Assembly: GCA_963719885.1 (NCBI GenBank)
Contig: CAVRDP010000012.1
Span: 442,096 to 506,095 of the forward strand
Direction: 5' to 3'
Length of the DNA stretch: 64,000 nt
Source: JANXQG01 sp963719885
GTDB taxonomy: Bacteria > Planctomycetota > Planctomycetia > Pirellulales > Thermoguttaceae
Below the pieces are notes generated by a model that saw nothing but the letters and a program-made list of their open reading frames with translations, did not search any database and was not told the DNA's origin. Position numbers and translations under genes: made by a program. This document shows, piece after piece, positions 38,233 through 48,626 of the stretch; position 1 is the stretch's first letter; every line of letters starts with the position of its first letter.

Positions 38233-38429
38233 CCATTAGACCCCGGAAAACGCGGTTGGTTTCGAGTTTTTCTTGGAATTACCTCAATGCGATCGCTTGT
38301 TTAAGGTCTAGTTATTCGTAAGCGCGGGAAAGGGAACAAGTTGGCTGGCGTTCCTCTTGCCGGGATACGTGGTTCTGACCGTTGCTACAAGCCGATAGTG
38401 CAATAAGAGCGCAAGCCTTACCCCTCACC

Positions 38430-39349
38430 TCATATACCCAAGGCTGCGCACTGCGCGAAATCCGCCTCCGCCTTTCCCGCCTCGCCCATATTGTGATAGG
38501 CGACGCCGCGGGTGTATATCGCCTTCCCGTCGTCCGGCCTGAGCCGAATGGCCTCGGACAAATCAGTGATCGCGTCTTCGAGTTTGTTGGCTCGGCTGAA
38601 GACCACGCCGCGCCCGAAACGGGCCTCGGCGCAATCGGGCTTGAGCCGAATGGCCTCGGTAAAATCCGTGATGGCTTTCTCGATTTCGCCCGTGTCGGCA
38701 TATAGCGAGCCGCGAACGCGGCGTAGGGCCGCGTCAGTCGGACGCAGTCGAACGGCCTCAGTGAAATCGCGGATTGCTCGGCGCGGTCCCCTGAGTCAGC
38801 GAACAGGAAGCCGCGATCAATGATGGCATCCACGAAACCCGGATCGAGAGAAACGGCCCTGGTATAATCGTCGATGGCCTCACCGTACTTGTGTTCGTGA
38901 TCGTACACATGACCCCGCGCGTGGTAGCATTTTGGGTTCTGGGGGTCAAGCCGGATCGCCTCGCTTAGGTCGGCGACTGCCTTCTCGAACTCGCCTTTTT
39001 TCCAATACTCCAGTCCACGATTGTTATATGGGATCGGGTCGTTAGGATCAAGACCAATTGCCTCCGTCCAGTCGGCGATGGCCATCTCAGAATCGCCTCT
39101 TTGCGCATTAACGATGCCCCGACACCAAAACGCTTCCGCTAGCTTCGGGTCAAGGCGAATTGCCTCGTTGAGGTCAGCGATTGCGTCGTTGAATTGGTGA
39201 TTTTGCTCATGCCAGTAACCGCGCACATAGTAGCCCGCGGCATTCTGTGGGTCGAGCCGGATTGCTTCGGTCCACTCGGCGATTCTCTTGTCAAAATCCG
39301 CAGAAGGGGTCCCTTCTTGGTCCTCATCCCTCGGCATATCGATTGGCAT
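38430..39349 (-). CDS. TPR repeat protein, frameshifted
   Basis: Start at 39349 with ggagaaat close upstream. At least eight tetratricopeptide units of the AIRLDP type (DFDKRIAEWTEAIRLDPQNA). Frame 1 loses the pattern after FADSGDRAEQ; one missing base at about 38780 restores IRDFTEAVRLRPTDAALRRV, and the units continue to AQCAALGI with a TGA at 38430-38432. Without the correction the frame runs to 38312. It is probably a protein-protein interaction scaffold. Confidence 0.8.
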
Positions 39350-39663
39350 TATTTCTCCAACTTGTCTCGGTTGAGTGCCTGCGGGTTTCCTCGAAATCGT
39401 GGCGATATTCCGTCGCGACGATCACCCGCCAGTACGTCACTGAGAGCAAAACGAATTCCGGAAGGCCAGAGCGCTTATTCCCTCTGACGCTTTGGGCTTG
39501 GCTGACAAAACTGCACGACCGCGTAATTGCACGTACCAGACCATTTTCAGGTGGGAGGCGGTACTCTTGGATCGATGGGGCCCAGCGACAGCGGCGGGGG
39601 CACGCCCCAGAGACTCTCATATAAACTCTTGTCATACTGGTACTTAATTGACGTCCCGTCCCT
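39350..39663. other. Gap with no recognisable gene
   Basis: Between the TPR start and the RHS stop. All frames are short or lack codon structure; a few repeat-like fragments only. I see nothing firm here. Confidence 0.5.
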
Positions 39664-40614
39664 TCAAGAGCGCCCCCACATTTCGAGATACTCGAAGAGA
39701 AACGAGCCAGGGGTAAAGGGGGTTGCGCACCTGGTTGGGCCAGGGGGTGGTGCCCTGCGCGAATAGGGATAATTCTTTGTCCCCGCCTGCCGCCCCTTAT
39801 AAAGTGCATCATCGGCAGCGTGGGCTGCATCCACCGCTTGGGGAGGCGGCGGTGCTACCGGCGGTGCTACCGGTGGTGCTACCGGCGCCGGATTCCCCCA
39901 GCTAAATGGGTTGTACCATATCCGGTCGCCGCCCCACGTGAACGGGTTATACCAAGCCTGGCCGGTTGGATCCACGCCTCTTAGCGGCGAGTTCCCACAG
40001 TACCGATACAAGTTCGCATCTCCGCCGTCAAACCCGATTGGGTCTTGACTCAACCAGCGCCCGGTAATTGAATCATACCAGCGGTTGTCGTTGTTTTGCA
40101 AGCCCGTTGCCTGATCCAACGCGCGGCCGGTGTAGGCGAAGAGGCAATCCACCGCCAACGTGCCCCCGGATGGGTTAGTTTGGCTGAGAAGCTGCCCATA
40201 AGCAGAAAACACTCGGTGGTTCACGATCATGGTGGCACCCGCGCCCCCGTTGGCGGTTGGATCGTAGGTCGCCAGATCGCGAACCGTGTTCTGGTTGTCG
40301 GTCAATGTCCAGACCACTTGGCCCTGCTGACTCAGACCGTTGGTCACATGCTCGTCGGCCAGCAGTTGATCGACCGCCGGACCCCAGAGGTAGCGATGGC
40401 TCAGATCGCCGGCGGTCAAATCGCCGCTGCCCGTGCCGTCGAATTGCATGACGATCTGGTTGCCGTCGTAGACGAACCGCGTCTGCGTGGTCGTCGTCAC
40501 GCCATCGGTGGTCGTGGCGATCGTCTCGCCGATCCAGCGATTGAAGGCGTCGTAGGTGTACGTAACCGTCTGGCTCGGACTGCCGGCAAGGAAGTCCGCG
40601 AAGGTCGCGTACAT
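39664..40614 (-). CDS. RHS giant segment f: RHS core end and C-terminal tail
   Basis: Conserved RHS core end: YDAFNRWIGETIATTTDG, NDNRWYDSITGRWLSQDPIG, ANLYRYCGNSPLRGVDPTG. The tail is short and Pro-rich (PAPVAPPVAPPVAPPPP), then about 60 residues of uncertain frame. No toxin domain is recognised. Confidence 0.82.
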   Translation of the reverse strand: MYATFADFLAGSPSQTVTYTYDAFNRWIGETIATTTDGVTTTTQTRFVYDGNQIVMQFDGTGSGDLTAGDLSHRYLWGPAVDQLLADEHVTNGLSQQGQVVWTLTDNQNTVRDLATYDPTANGGAGATMIVNHRVFSAYGQLLSQTNPSGGTLAVDCLFAYTGRALDQATGLQNNDNRWYDSITGRWLSQDPIGFDGGDANLYRYCGNSPLRGVDPTGQAWYNPFTWGGDRIWYNPFSWGNPAPVAPPVAPPVAPPPPQAVDAAHAADDALYKGRQAGTKNYPYSRRAPPPGPTRCATPFTPGSFLFEYLEMWGRS

Positions 40615-43600
40615 GGTGACCGAACGTCAGCCGGTTGCGGTTGTCCCAGGTGTAGGTTGTGATGTCCGTGTCGCCCGTGCCCGGCTGCGTCTCCAGGGAA
40701 CCGGTCGTGCTCGCAATCCAACGCGCCGTCGTGTTGCCATTGGCATCGTAAGAATACGTGTAGGTGCCGTCGAAGAGCAACTCGTTGTTCGGCCCGGTAA
40801 TGCAGCTCACCTGGCTGCCGCCCGTGTTAGCGTTGTCCGTCGTCTCGCGATTCCCGTTGGAATCGTAGGAATACGACTCGGTCGGCGCCGCGCCGCCGCT
40901 GGCGCCGGTGACCTGCCCGGTGGAATCGGTCGTGTAGGCGACCGGATTGGCGTCGAGCGAACTGGACGAGGTCGCCACGTCGCCCAACGCGTCGTAGGTC
41001 CAGGCGAAGTCGTCCAACGGGTTGCCTTGGCCGTCGGAGTAGTTCAACGACGTGATCTCTCCGAGGTTGTCGTAGCCGTAGGTGGACTGGGCGACCAGTT
41101 CCGTCTGGCCCAGGTCGGCGTAACGCGAGATGGTAAAAAACTCGCCCGCGTTGTCGTAGCCGAACGTGACCGACTTCGGCGCGACGACGTCGGCCGTATC
41201 GCCGGTGGGAACCGTGCCGGTGAACGATTGCTGCGTCACCTGGCTCATCTGGCCGAAGAGGCTGTCGTACTGGTAATTGTCGACGAAATCGTAGTTCGCG
41301 CTGCCCTCCGCGCCGATCGTGGCCGCAAGCTGCGTGCGGTTGCCGTCGCTATAGGTTTCGTTCAAAGTGACCGTGGGCGCCAGGCCGGGGATCGTCTGGG
41401 TCTCGCTGAGAACGTCACCGGCGGCGTCATAGCTGTAGCTGTCGGTGGCCGCGTTCGCCGAGTTCGAGCCCACCTGGTCCGTTGCCGACTGGAGCAGTCC
41501 GGCCGCGTTGTAGACGTAGCTGATTGTCTCCGTCGAGCTGCCGAACGTATCGGTGGAATACCAGTTCTCGCTGGTCTCCTCGCCGATGCCGTTGTACTGG
41601 AACGTGGTCGCGCGGCCGTCGCGATCGATGGTTTCCGTAAGCTCGCCCGCGTCGTCGTAGACGTTGCTGTCGGCGTAGCCCAGGCAAACTTCGTCCGGCA
41701 CCGTTCCGCTCTGCTGGTTCAGCGTAACCGAGGTGGAATCATCGCCGGCCGCCAACGTCAGGGTCCCCACGTCGTACCAGCCGCCGGTCGACGGCGCAAC
41801 GTCGTTTGCCGAAAAACTGGCGCCGCCACCGGCGTCGGAAGCGGAATAGTCCGGCCAGTCGCCCAGCGCGGCCGTGGAAAGGTGGACATACACCTGCAAT
41901 GTCCGCGGCTGGCCGTCCGCTAGGGCCAGGCCGTTGAAGGTCAGGGTTCCCGCGCCGATCGCCTGGCCCTGGGCGCTGCTGGTCGCTTGATCGAGGCCGT
42001 CGTAGGCCCAGGTCGTCACGTTCTGCTCCGGATCCTCGAGCGCAACCTGATTTCCGTCGGCATCATACCACATATTGGTGGTCTGCGCGGTGGTTTGTAT
42101 GGCGCCCGGCTCTCCGTCGGTCACGACGTAGCTGGTCGATTCGTAAACCTGGCCGAGGCTGTCATAAGCGGAACTGCTTTGGGAGAGGAGGACGTCGGCG
42201 GCCGGATCGAGCGGCGCGGGCGGGTCCGCCGTGGCTGCTGCCAAAGCGCCGCCCAAGTCGCCGCCATTGTACGAATACTGCTGCGTCTCTGTCGCATCGC
42301 CCAGGTTGTCGTAAGTGGTCATCGTGTAGGTCACGCCGGCCGAAACGGCCGGGTTGACGACGTAGACTTGCTCGTCGCGCCAGTTATAGCCGTAGCTCGT
42401 GGTGCGGTCGTCGGCCGGGTTGCTATCGACGTACGCGGTCGTCGAGGTCACGTCGCCATCGGGGTCGTAGGCGCTGGAGGACACCTCGACCATGTTGTTG
42501 CCCGCGGCCAGCCCGGCAGCGCCGCCAGTCGGATCCATGTCCGTTGCACCCGTGTCGTTCGTGCCCACCCAGGTGCTCAAGACGTCGCCGTTGGCGTCCA
42601 GCACGTTCCAGGTGTACGTGCCGTTCGGCGTCTCCGTCATGTCCTGACGGCCGTTGGCATTGTAGCCGTACTGCATCTCGTCGTAGTTAACGCCCGCGCT
42701 CCCCGTGCCTGTGGAGGGGATGAGGAAATAATCGCACTCGGAAACCAGTTGCTTGTGCGAGTACTGGTAGGTGGTCCAGGCCGTGTAGGAGGATTGGTTC
42801 ATGTAGCCCGAAGAGGGGTGGAAACTGCCGATCGTGGCCAGCACGTCGGCCGGGGATGTCCCGCCAGAGAGGCTGAAGGTGACTTCGCTTGCCGCCGATC
42901 CCGCCGCCGACCACTGCACGCCGCCGCTTTCGAGCACGCCGACCGTGGCCTGAATGTAATCGGTGATCTGTCCGTCAAGATTGTCGATCTCGACGGAAAC
43001 CGGGTTAACGAGAACAAACTCGCCGGTCTCCTCGTTTTCGTAGCCCTGGGCGGTGATCGTTTGGTGGATCGCGTCTTCATAGACCGTCCAGGAGGCGCTA
43101 CACGCGGACGCCGTGCCGCTATCGGCGGTCACGATCTCGTGGGCTGGACCGAGGGTCTGCACCAGCCGCCGTTGGTTGTCGTAGGAATAGTCGGTGGCCA
43201 GGTTCTGGCCGCCGCCGGGGCCGAACGTAATCGGATTGCCGGTGTTCGGATCGACCGGCAGGTGGGTGGTCGCGTCCACCGGCAGGTCCGACTGATGGAA
43301 CTCCCACCTGTCGGCCGCGTCGGCCGTGTTTGCGTCCTGGATCGACTCGGTCTGCAGGCCGGTCACGGGATGGTACAGGTTGCAGGTGAAATAGCCCGCC
43401 GCAACTTCCGAGAGGACAAGTTGCCCCTCCTGGTCGTACCAGTCGATCGTTTGGGCGGCTGTGCCAGCGCCGTTTTCGTAGAGCGGCACGGCCGGCGAAA
43501 CGGTGGTTACCGTCTCCTGCTGGAGCGGGGTCATCGCGTTCGCCAAGGTGTCCTTGTACCACGTATAGAAATACTGGGTCGTGGGTGTCGTGGCCGAGTC

Positions 43601-46600
43601 GGTGTCGGCTAGCGGCGTCGGATTCGATTGGGTCGACAACGGCGTCCACGTCGAAATTGGGTCGGACTGCGTATAAGTGGTGTCGGTCAACATGGGATAG
43701 ACCGTGACCACCGCGCCGCCGATAATCGCCGTCTCGGTGCTGTAGGTGTAAGTCTCCTGCGGCACGGCGAGGGAGGTGAAGTAGCTCGCGGAACCGGTCG
43801 CGGGCTGGCTGAGCCCGTCGGCCAGCCAGCTCGTCTGCAAGAGCCCGGCCGGTGTGTTGAACTCCCCGATCGGGAAGTAGCTGTAAGTGTACTCCTGCAC
43901 CGGACTGTGCCCCGTCGTCGGTAGCGTCGGTTCCACGTGGAAGGCGGAAACGCCGGGAGCCGAAACGTAGGCGGCCCCCTGGGACGCCGTGCCGTAGTAG
44001 TTCCCCTGGCCGTCGTTCGTATAATAGAATTGGCCGTCGTCGAACGTATAGCCGGTCATGGAGGCAGAACGGGGCCTCGAGCGTCACGTCGCCCTCGGCG
44101 TCGTATTCGTAGTAGGTATAGGTGTGCTGCTGGGAGACGGGGTCGTAAAGATCGTCGAGGATCGTCTGCCCCAGGTAGTTGCTGAAGACCGTGTACGTGC
44201 TGCTGGCGCGCGCCGCTGGCGGTAGCGCCCGCGTAGGTGTTTTCCACCGTCTCGCACGTCCAGACGTTCGGGTCGGTCTGCGAGTCGCTTCCCTCGTAAT
44301 AGGAGAACTTGTTCGTCCGCAGGCCGCCGAAGACAGTCTCCACGCTAACACGGTCATCCTGGTTGTATTGGTAGGAGAAGCAGGCGTTGCGCGTCGAGGT
44401 ACGAGGAAGGCTCGTGCTCGTCTACGTCGGCCAATTGGTCCCAAGGATTGGTGTCGCCCGAGTCGACCTGCGCGGCGATGGCGCTGAAGGTGTTCGGCAG
44501 TAGCTCATCCCGCAGGCCGTGCGCGAAGCCGATCTGAATGCCGTTGTTGTTGTACGTGGGGGCGGTATAGTAGCGGAAATAGTAGGTGTCGCTGCCCGAC
44601 CAGTCAGAGGAAGAAAGCGCGGTGCCCTGCGGGAGCGTGCCGACCGCGTACTGCGTGACGATCCCCTCCATGTCGCCCGGCAGGCCGTTGGAATCGCCGG
44701 CGCCGTAGTAGGTGTACGTCACCTGCTTCGTGTAGACCATTTCCCCGAGCGTGGAATTCCAATCCAGGTAGGTGATCGAGTTGCAAAGCCCGAAGTTCGG
44801 GTCGCTGGAATTCGTGATATAGCGGTACTCGGTGATCGCGTAGGGCTGCGGGGCGGCGGGCGAGACGAATTCCTCGACCGTGTACATCTGGTCGCCGCGC
44901 GCGTACATACTGGAAAGATGGCCGCTGGCATTGATCCATTGCGTCACCTCCGTGGTATCGCCGTCGGCCAGGATCGTTTTCTCCCAAGGCGCAGTGGCGT
45001 AGGGCCCCTCCGTCTCGGGATCGGCGAACTGCCAAACGGTCCCGTCCGGCGCGGAGAGGATGAGATTGCCGTTGCTGTCGTCCGGATCGGTGGCCGTGTC
45101 CACCAGCGTATAGAGCGTCCCGGCCATCGCCATGTAGTGGCGGTCGGGCTCTATGAAGGTGGCCGTGGTCGGTTTAGGACAGCAGTCGTCGCAGTTGCAC
45201 GGGTCGGGCACGTTGATCGCCTGCACGATCATGCCGTCGCCGATGAGCTGCGGGATCGACGGATCGTTGCGTCCGCCATAGCCGAACATGCCCTTGACCA
45301 GCGTCTGGTTCACGTTGCTGTAGACGGAGGCCGGTGCTGGCGAGGCCACGCACGTGCAGGGCTGGATGCCACCGTCGGCGTACTCCACGTGGTCGGAAGA
45401 GACCTCCGGTCCACCTTGCGTACCGGGTGCTGCCGACGTGCGTATCTCCGGGTCCCCGATCAGCGCAATCATCGGCGCCTGGGAGGGCAAGCAATTTACC
45501 ACAACCGTGATCGTCCGGCTGCTGGAAGTGCAAGACACGGTCCCTTGCGACCAACCGAAATCGGTGCCGCTGTCGCCCGTCCCGCTCTCCAACGTCAACG
45601 TCCAGTCGGGCCAGTTCGTAGCGCCCGCCTCGTTGATGTTGAAGTTCTGCACCACCGAGGTCCCGTCAAACACCTGCACCCCAATGTTGGCCTGAGCGGT
45701 GCAGGTTCTCATAGTCGTCCCACACCTCGTAGCTGCCGGGGGTTAGGTTGCTGAAAGTGTAGGTGGCCGTTTGGTTCGCGCTGTTATATTGGTAACCTGC
45801 ATTCGTGTCGTTGGGGCCGATGATCGCCCACTCGGCGTCGCCGGTGACGTTCAGGTTGGCGGCGGCGGTCGTCGACGCCGGCGCGTCGCGTCGTCCCGGG
45901 ACTGAACGTGGCGATGGCGGTCACGTCCTCCGTGCTGGGCGTGAAGCCGGTGGCCGTGCTCGGCGACCAGCCGGTGGTGGAGACGGTGATTGACCAGACC
46001 CCGCCAGCCTGCTGCGTGGCCGTGCCCAGCAGGGTGTCGGCGGCGCCGCTGGGGTCGAGATAGAAAGCCACGCTCTGGCACTGCCCGAACGGGTCAGCCA
46101 CCGCGGCGCTTAACGTCAGGGGCATGCCTACCATCACCACCGGGGCCGTCAGCGAGACCACCCCGCCGGGGACGACGAGGTTGCTCGGGTCGACGACCGT
46201 TACGGCAGCACTGCCGGGACCGGTGAGGGTCAGCGTCTGGTCGCCGGTCTTGATCAGGCTTCCCTCGCCGCTCAAAGCGCCGGAGAAGGTGGTGGCGACG
46301 TTGTTGCCACCCACGGTGACGGCCACGCCCTGGCCGGAATTGTTCGTCAGGGCAAGGGCTTGGCTGCCGCTCAGGGCGCCCAGCGTGGCGGCCGTCAGGC
46401 CGGCAAAGGCCAGCGTGCCGCCGGTGTAGTCCAGCGTGTTGGCGGCCAGGGCGTCGGGGTCGGCCAGCGTGAGCGTGCCGGCGGTCATCTGGACGTCACC
46501 CCCGAAACTGCTGGGCGCCGCCAGCGTCAGGCCGCCAGCGCCGAGCTTGGTCAGCCCGCCGGGACCGCCGTTGCCCACCGGGTTGGCGAAGGTCACGTTG

Positions 46601-48548
46601 TTTTGGCCCACGTCGATTCCGGCCCCGCCCGCGCCGATGGTCACGCTCCGCGTGGAGATGTCGGCCGTGTTGCCCGCGGCGTATTGCAGCGTGCCGCCGT
46701 CGAAGCTGATCGGCCCGCTGCCCAGGTTCGACAAGGCGGTGAAGTTCAGCGTGCCGCCGTTCAGTGCTGTGCCCAGGCTGTAAGTGTTGGCGGCGCTGAG
46801 GGAGAGCGTGTCGGGGCCGGTCTTGATGAGGGAACCGACGCCCGGCGCCGCTTCGCTGATCGCGCCGGAGATCGCGGCGTCGGCCGAGGCCGTGTCGACG
46901 GTGAAGGAGCCGGAGACCGTGACGGGGCCGGTCTGGGTGAATAGCGGCGCCGCCTGAAGGCGGAACTCCAGCCGGGTCGGTCGTGAGCGTCAGTTGCGCC
47001 GTCGGCCACCGTGAGCGCACCGCTGGAGATGGCGCTGTAGTCGAGGTCGATCGCGCTCGCGCCGCTGACGGCAAAGTTGTTGGCCAGGCCCATGGCCACC
47101 GTGGCCGCGCCGCCGCCGAGGTTGGTCACCGTGCCGCCCAGGCTGCCGATGTCGATCAGCGTGCCGCCCGTGTCGGGCCCGGAGTATTGCGCGACGACGC
47201 CCGCCCCGCCGCCGGCCTGGACGTACTCGACCGTGACCACGTGCTCGCCGGGCGTAAGGTTGACGCTGCCCGTGGCCGTCTGCATGGCATGCGAGCCGTC
47301 GTCGTCGACGACCTGCGTTCCGTCCACGTAGAGCAGGCTGCCGTCGTCGCTGCTGGTCTGGAAGGTGTAGGTGCCGCCGGCGGTGACGTCCAAGAGCCCC
47401 GTCCATACCGCCCCAGAGTTGGCGGCGTCCAGTCCGGCAACGCCCGGCTCGAAACCGCTACTGTCGTCGGGGAAGTCGATGGTGGCGTCGCTGCGGGTGG
47501 CCACGGGCGTGAGGCCCGAGAAGTCGGGCACCGTGCCGTCGTTGGTCACGTTGTAGTAGGCGGCGAAGAAGCCGGCGGCGTTGCCCGTGCCGAAGGAGGG
47601 CGAGAGCCGCAGCGTGGCGTTGTCGAGGCTCACGTCGCCGGGCAGGGAGTCCGCGCCGCCGCTGCCCACGCCGGCCAGGGCCTGGGTCGTGCCGCCCAAG
47701 ATGCTCGTCGCGCCGGTATAGGCGTTGGCGGCGGTCATGTCCATGCCGCCGGGGCCGGCCTTGGTCAGGCCCCCGTCGCCGGTGACCGCGCCCTCAAGAC
47801 CGAGCGTGGCGCCGGCCCCCACGTTGAAGGTGGCCGTGCCGCTCAGGGCAACGGGTCCGGCAACCGCCAGCGTCGTCGCGGCGCTTGCACCAGGATGTCG
47901 AGCGTTTGCCCGCCGATGGCTAGGGAAGCGATCGTGGCCGTGCCGCCGGCAGCGGGAAGCTGGAGGGAGGAGTCGGCGGTGACGGTCAAGGGGTTCGCCA
48001 GGTTGAGCGTGCCGCCGCTGGTCACGGCGCCGCCCTCACCCCCTGCCCCTCCCCCGGAGGGGGAGGGGAGATTAGCGCCGATGTCGACCATCGCGCCTTG
48101 CGTGTCGGGACCGGAGTATTGGGCGATGATCCCCGCCCCGCCGCCGCTTTGGGCATACTCGACGGTGACCTGGTGAGCGCCGGGTGCAAGGTAGATCGTG
48201 CCCGCGACGGTCTGCATGCCATGCGGGCCGTCGTCGTCGACGACTTGCTGGCCGTCGACGAAGAGCAGGCTGCCGTCGTCGCTGCTGTTCTGGAAGGTGT
48301 AGGTTCCGCCGCTGGTAACGTTCAACTGCCCGGTCCACACCGCGCCGCAGTTGGTGGTGTTCAGTCCGGCGACGCCCGGTTCGAAGCCGCTCGCGTCGTC
48401 GGGGAAGTCGATGGTGGCGTCGACGCGGGTGGCCACGGGCGTGAGGCCCGAGAAGTCGGCCACGTAGCCGTTATTGACGACGTTATAGTAGGCGGCGGAG
48501 AAGCCGGCCGTGGCGGTGAACTGGAGTCCGCCGCCGGAGAGCGTGACC
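39664..48548 (-). CDS. Giant PA14 / beta-strand repeat / RHS protein, 5'-truncated and frameshifted
   Basis: Consecutive minus-strand frames form one protein of almost 3,000 residues: PA14, beta-strand repeats, second PA14, more beta-strand repeats, Ig-like, a golvesin/carbohydrate-binding-like region, then RHS/YD repeats to the conserved RHS core end. Shifts occur near 47880, 46965, 46945, 45895, 45715, 44420, 44200, 44060 and 40615. The 5' end is lost at 48548, where the PA14 text stops at GPVTLSGGG and integrase DNA begins, so no start codon remains. RHS proteins are large secreted shells, often with a variable toxin tail. Segments are listed below. Confidence 0.75.
40175..44059 (-). CDS. 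RHS giant segment e: RHS/YD repeats
   Basis: A run of YD-type repeats, for example YDANGNTTARWIASTTGSLE, YDNLGEITSLNYSDGQGNPL and YNGIGEETSENWYSTDTFGS. The true part ends near 40620, where the frame passes into a shadow. Confidence 0.82.
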   Translation of the reverse strand: MTGYTFDDGQFYYTNDGQGNYYGTASQGAAYVSAPGVSAFHVEPTLPTTGHSPVQEYTYSYFPIGEFNTPAGLLQTSWLADGLSQPATGSASYFTSLAVPQETYTYSTETAIIGGAVVTVYPMLTDTTYTQSDPISTWTPLSTQSNPTPLADTDSATTPTTQYFYTWYKDTLANAMTPLQQETVTTVSPAVPLYENGAGTAAQTIDWYDQEGQLVLSEVAAGYFTCNLYHPVTGLQTESIQDANTADAADRWEFHQSDLPVDATTHLPVDPNTGNPITFGPGGGQNLATDYSYDNQRRLVQTLGPAHEIVTADSGTASACSASWTVYEDAIHQTITAQGYENEETGEFVLVNPVSVEIDNLDGQITDYIQATVGVLESGGVQWSAAGSAASEVTFSLSGGTSPADVLATIGSFHPSSGYMNQSSYTAWTTYQYSHKQLVSECDYFLIPSTGTGSAGVNYDEMQYGYNANGRQDMTETPNGTYTWNVLDANGDVLSTWVGTNDTGATDMDPTGGAAGLAAGNNMVEVSSSAYDPDGDVTSTTAYVDSNPADDRTTSYGYNWRDEQVYVVNPAVSAGVTYTMTTYDNLGDATETQQYSYNGGDLGGALAAATADPPAPLDPAADVLLSQSSSAYDSLGQVYESTSYVVTDGEPGAIQTTAQTTNMWYDADGNQVALEDPEQNVTTWAYDGLDQATSSAQGQAIGAGTLTFNGLALADGQPRTLQVYVHLSTAALGDWPDYSASDAGGGASFSANDVAPSTGGWYDVGTLTLAAGDDSTSVTLNQQSGTVPDEVCLGYADSNVYDDAGELTETIDRDGRATTFQYNGIGEETSENWYSTDTFGSSTETISYVYNAAGLLQSATDQVGSNSANAATDSYSYDAAGDVLSETQTIPGLAPTVTLNETYSDGNRTQLAATIGAEGSANYDFVDNYQYDSLFGQMSQVTQQSFTGTVPTGDTADVVAPKSVTFGYDNAGEFFTISRYADLGQTELVAQSTYGYDNLGEITSLNYSDGQGNPLDDFAWTYDALGDVATSSSSLDANPVAYTTDSTGQVTGASGGAAPTESYSYDSNGNRETTDNANTGGSQVSCITGPNNELLFDGTYTYSYDANGNTTARWIASTTGSLETQPGTGDTDITTYTWDNRNRLTFGHHVRDLRGLPCRQSEPDGYVHLRRLQSLDRRDDRHDHRWRDDDHADAVRLRRQPDRHAIRRHGQRRFDRRRSEPSLPLGSGGRSTAGRRACDQRSESAGPSGLDIDRQPEHGSRSGDLRSNRQRGRGCHHDREPPSVFCLWAASQPN
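44354..45712 (-). CDS. RHS giant segment d: region before the RHS repeats
   Basis: Starts within a carbohydrate-binding-like domain (VFDGTSVVQNFNINEAGATN) and passes through a Cys-rich stretch (DPCNCDDCCPKPTTATF) into the N-terminal RHS region (SAPDGTVWQFADPETEGPYA). Ends out of frame at about 44420; 44060-44420 is spread over two other frames (for example VFGGLRTNKFSYYEGSDSQT). Confidence 0.75.
   Translation of the reverse strand: MRTCTAQANIGVQVFDGTSVVQNFNINEAGATNWPDWTLTLESGTGDSGTDFGWSQGTVSCTSSSRTITVVVNCLPSQAPMIALIGDPEIRTSAAPGTQGGPEVSSDHVEYADGGIQPCTCVASPAPASVYSNVNQTLVKGMFGYGGRNDPSIPQLIGDGMIVQAINVPDPCNCDDCCPKPTTATFIEPDRHYMAMAGTLYTLVDTATDPDDSNGNLILSAPDGTVWQFADPETEGPYATAPWEKTILADGDTTEVTQWINASGHLSSMYARGDQMYTVEEFVSPAAPQPYAITEYRYITNSSDPNFGLCNSITYLDWNSTLGEMVYTKQVTYTYYGAGDSNGLPGDMEGIVTQYAVGTLPQGTALSSSDWSGSDTYYFRYYTAPTYNNNGIQIGFAHGLRDELLPNTFSAIAAQVDSGDTNPWDQLADVDEHEPSSYLDAQRLLLLPIQPG
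45784..46945 (-). CDS. RHS giant segment c: beta-strand repeats and Ig-like region
   Basis: FTVDTASADAAISGAISEAA starts the frame upstream of its first start codon at 46734. Beta-strand repeats (LTKLGAGGLTLAAPSSFGGD) are followed by an Ig-like unit (VVMVGMPLTLSAAVADPFGQ). After ATFSPGTT the text continues in another frame as ASTTAAANLNVTGDAEWAII. Confidence 0.75.
46761..47822 (-). CDS. RHS giant segment b: beta-strand repeat and second PA14 domain
   Basis: Begins with autotransporter-type repeats (LTKAGPGGMDMTAANAYTGA), then a second PA14 (FFAAYYNVTNDGTVPDFSGL; SSDDGSLLYVDGTQVVDDDG). True coding ends near 46965 (LTVADGAT); two shifts close together precede segment c. Confidence 0.75.
   Translation of the reverse strand: MGAGATLGLEGAVTGDGGLTKAGPGGMDMTAANAYTGATSILGGTTQALAGVGSGGADSLPGDVSLDNATLRLSPSFGTGNAAGFFAAYYNVTNDGTVPDFSGLTPVATRSDATIDFPDDSSGFEPGVAGLDAANSGAVWTGLLDVTAGGTYTFQTSSDDGSLLYVDGTQVVDDDGSHAMQTATGSVNLTPGEHVVTVEYVQAGGGAGVVAQYSGPDTGGTLIDIGSLGGTVTNLGGGAATVAMGLANNFAVSGASAIDLDYSAISSGALTVADGATDAHDRPGWSSAFRRRRYSPRPAPSRSPAPSPSTRPRPTPRSPARSAKRRRASVPSSRPAPTRSPSAPPTLTAWAQH
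47843..48548 (-). CDS. RHS giant segment a: first PA14 domain
   Basis: FSAAYYNVVNNGYVADFSGL, TYTFQNSSDDGSLLFVDGQQ and MQTVAGTIYLAPGAHQVTVE are classic PA14. The open frame extends to 49102 but the part beyond 48548 is antisense to an integrase fragment. A repeat is embedded after the PA14 (SPSGGGAGGEGG, 48033-48070). Frame lost at about 47880. Confidence 0.8.
48033..48070. repeat. REP-like palindrome inside the RHS giant
   Basis: ccctcaccccctgcccctcc followed by its complement gggggaggggag. Read as SPSGGGAGGEGG between PA14 and the next module. Related to 37139-37174. Confidence 0.65.
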
Positions 48549-48626
48549 GGACCGCACCAGCCGGGTTCGACGGTGCGCGGTACAGATACGGCTTTCTCGG
48601 GACCCGAAATCCACGAAACCGCTGCC

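Noticed and set aside
39324..39830. Open frame across the end of the RHS giant
   Set aside because: No coherent domain; includes shadow of the RHS tail and antisense of the TPR leader.
40556..43612. Plus-strand open frames opposite the RHS region
   Set aside because: Shadows of YD-repeat coding on the minus strand.
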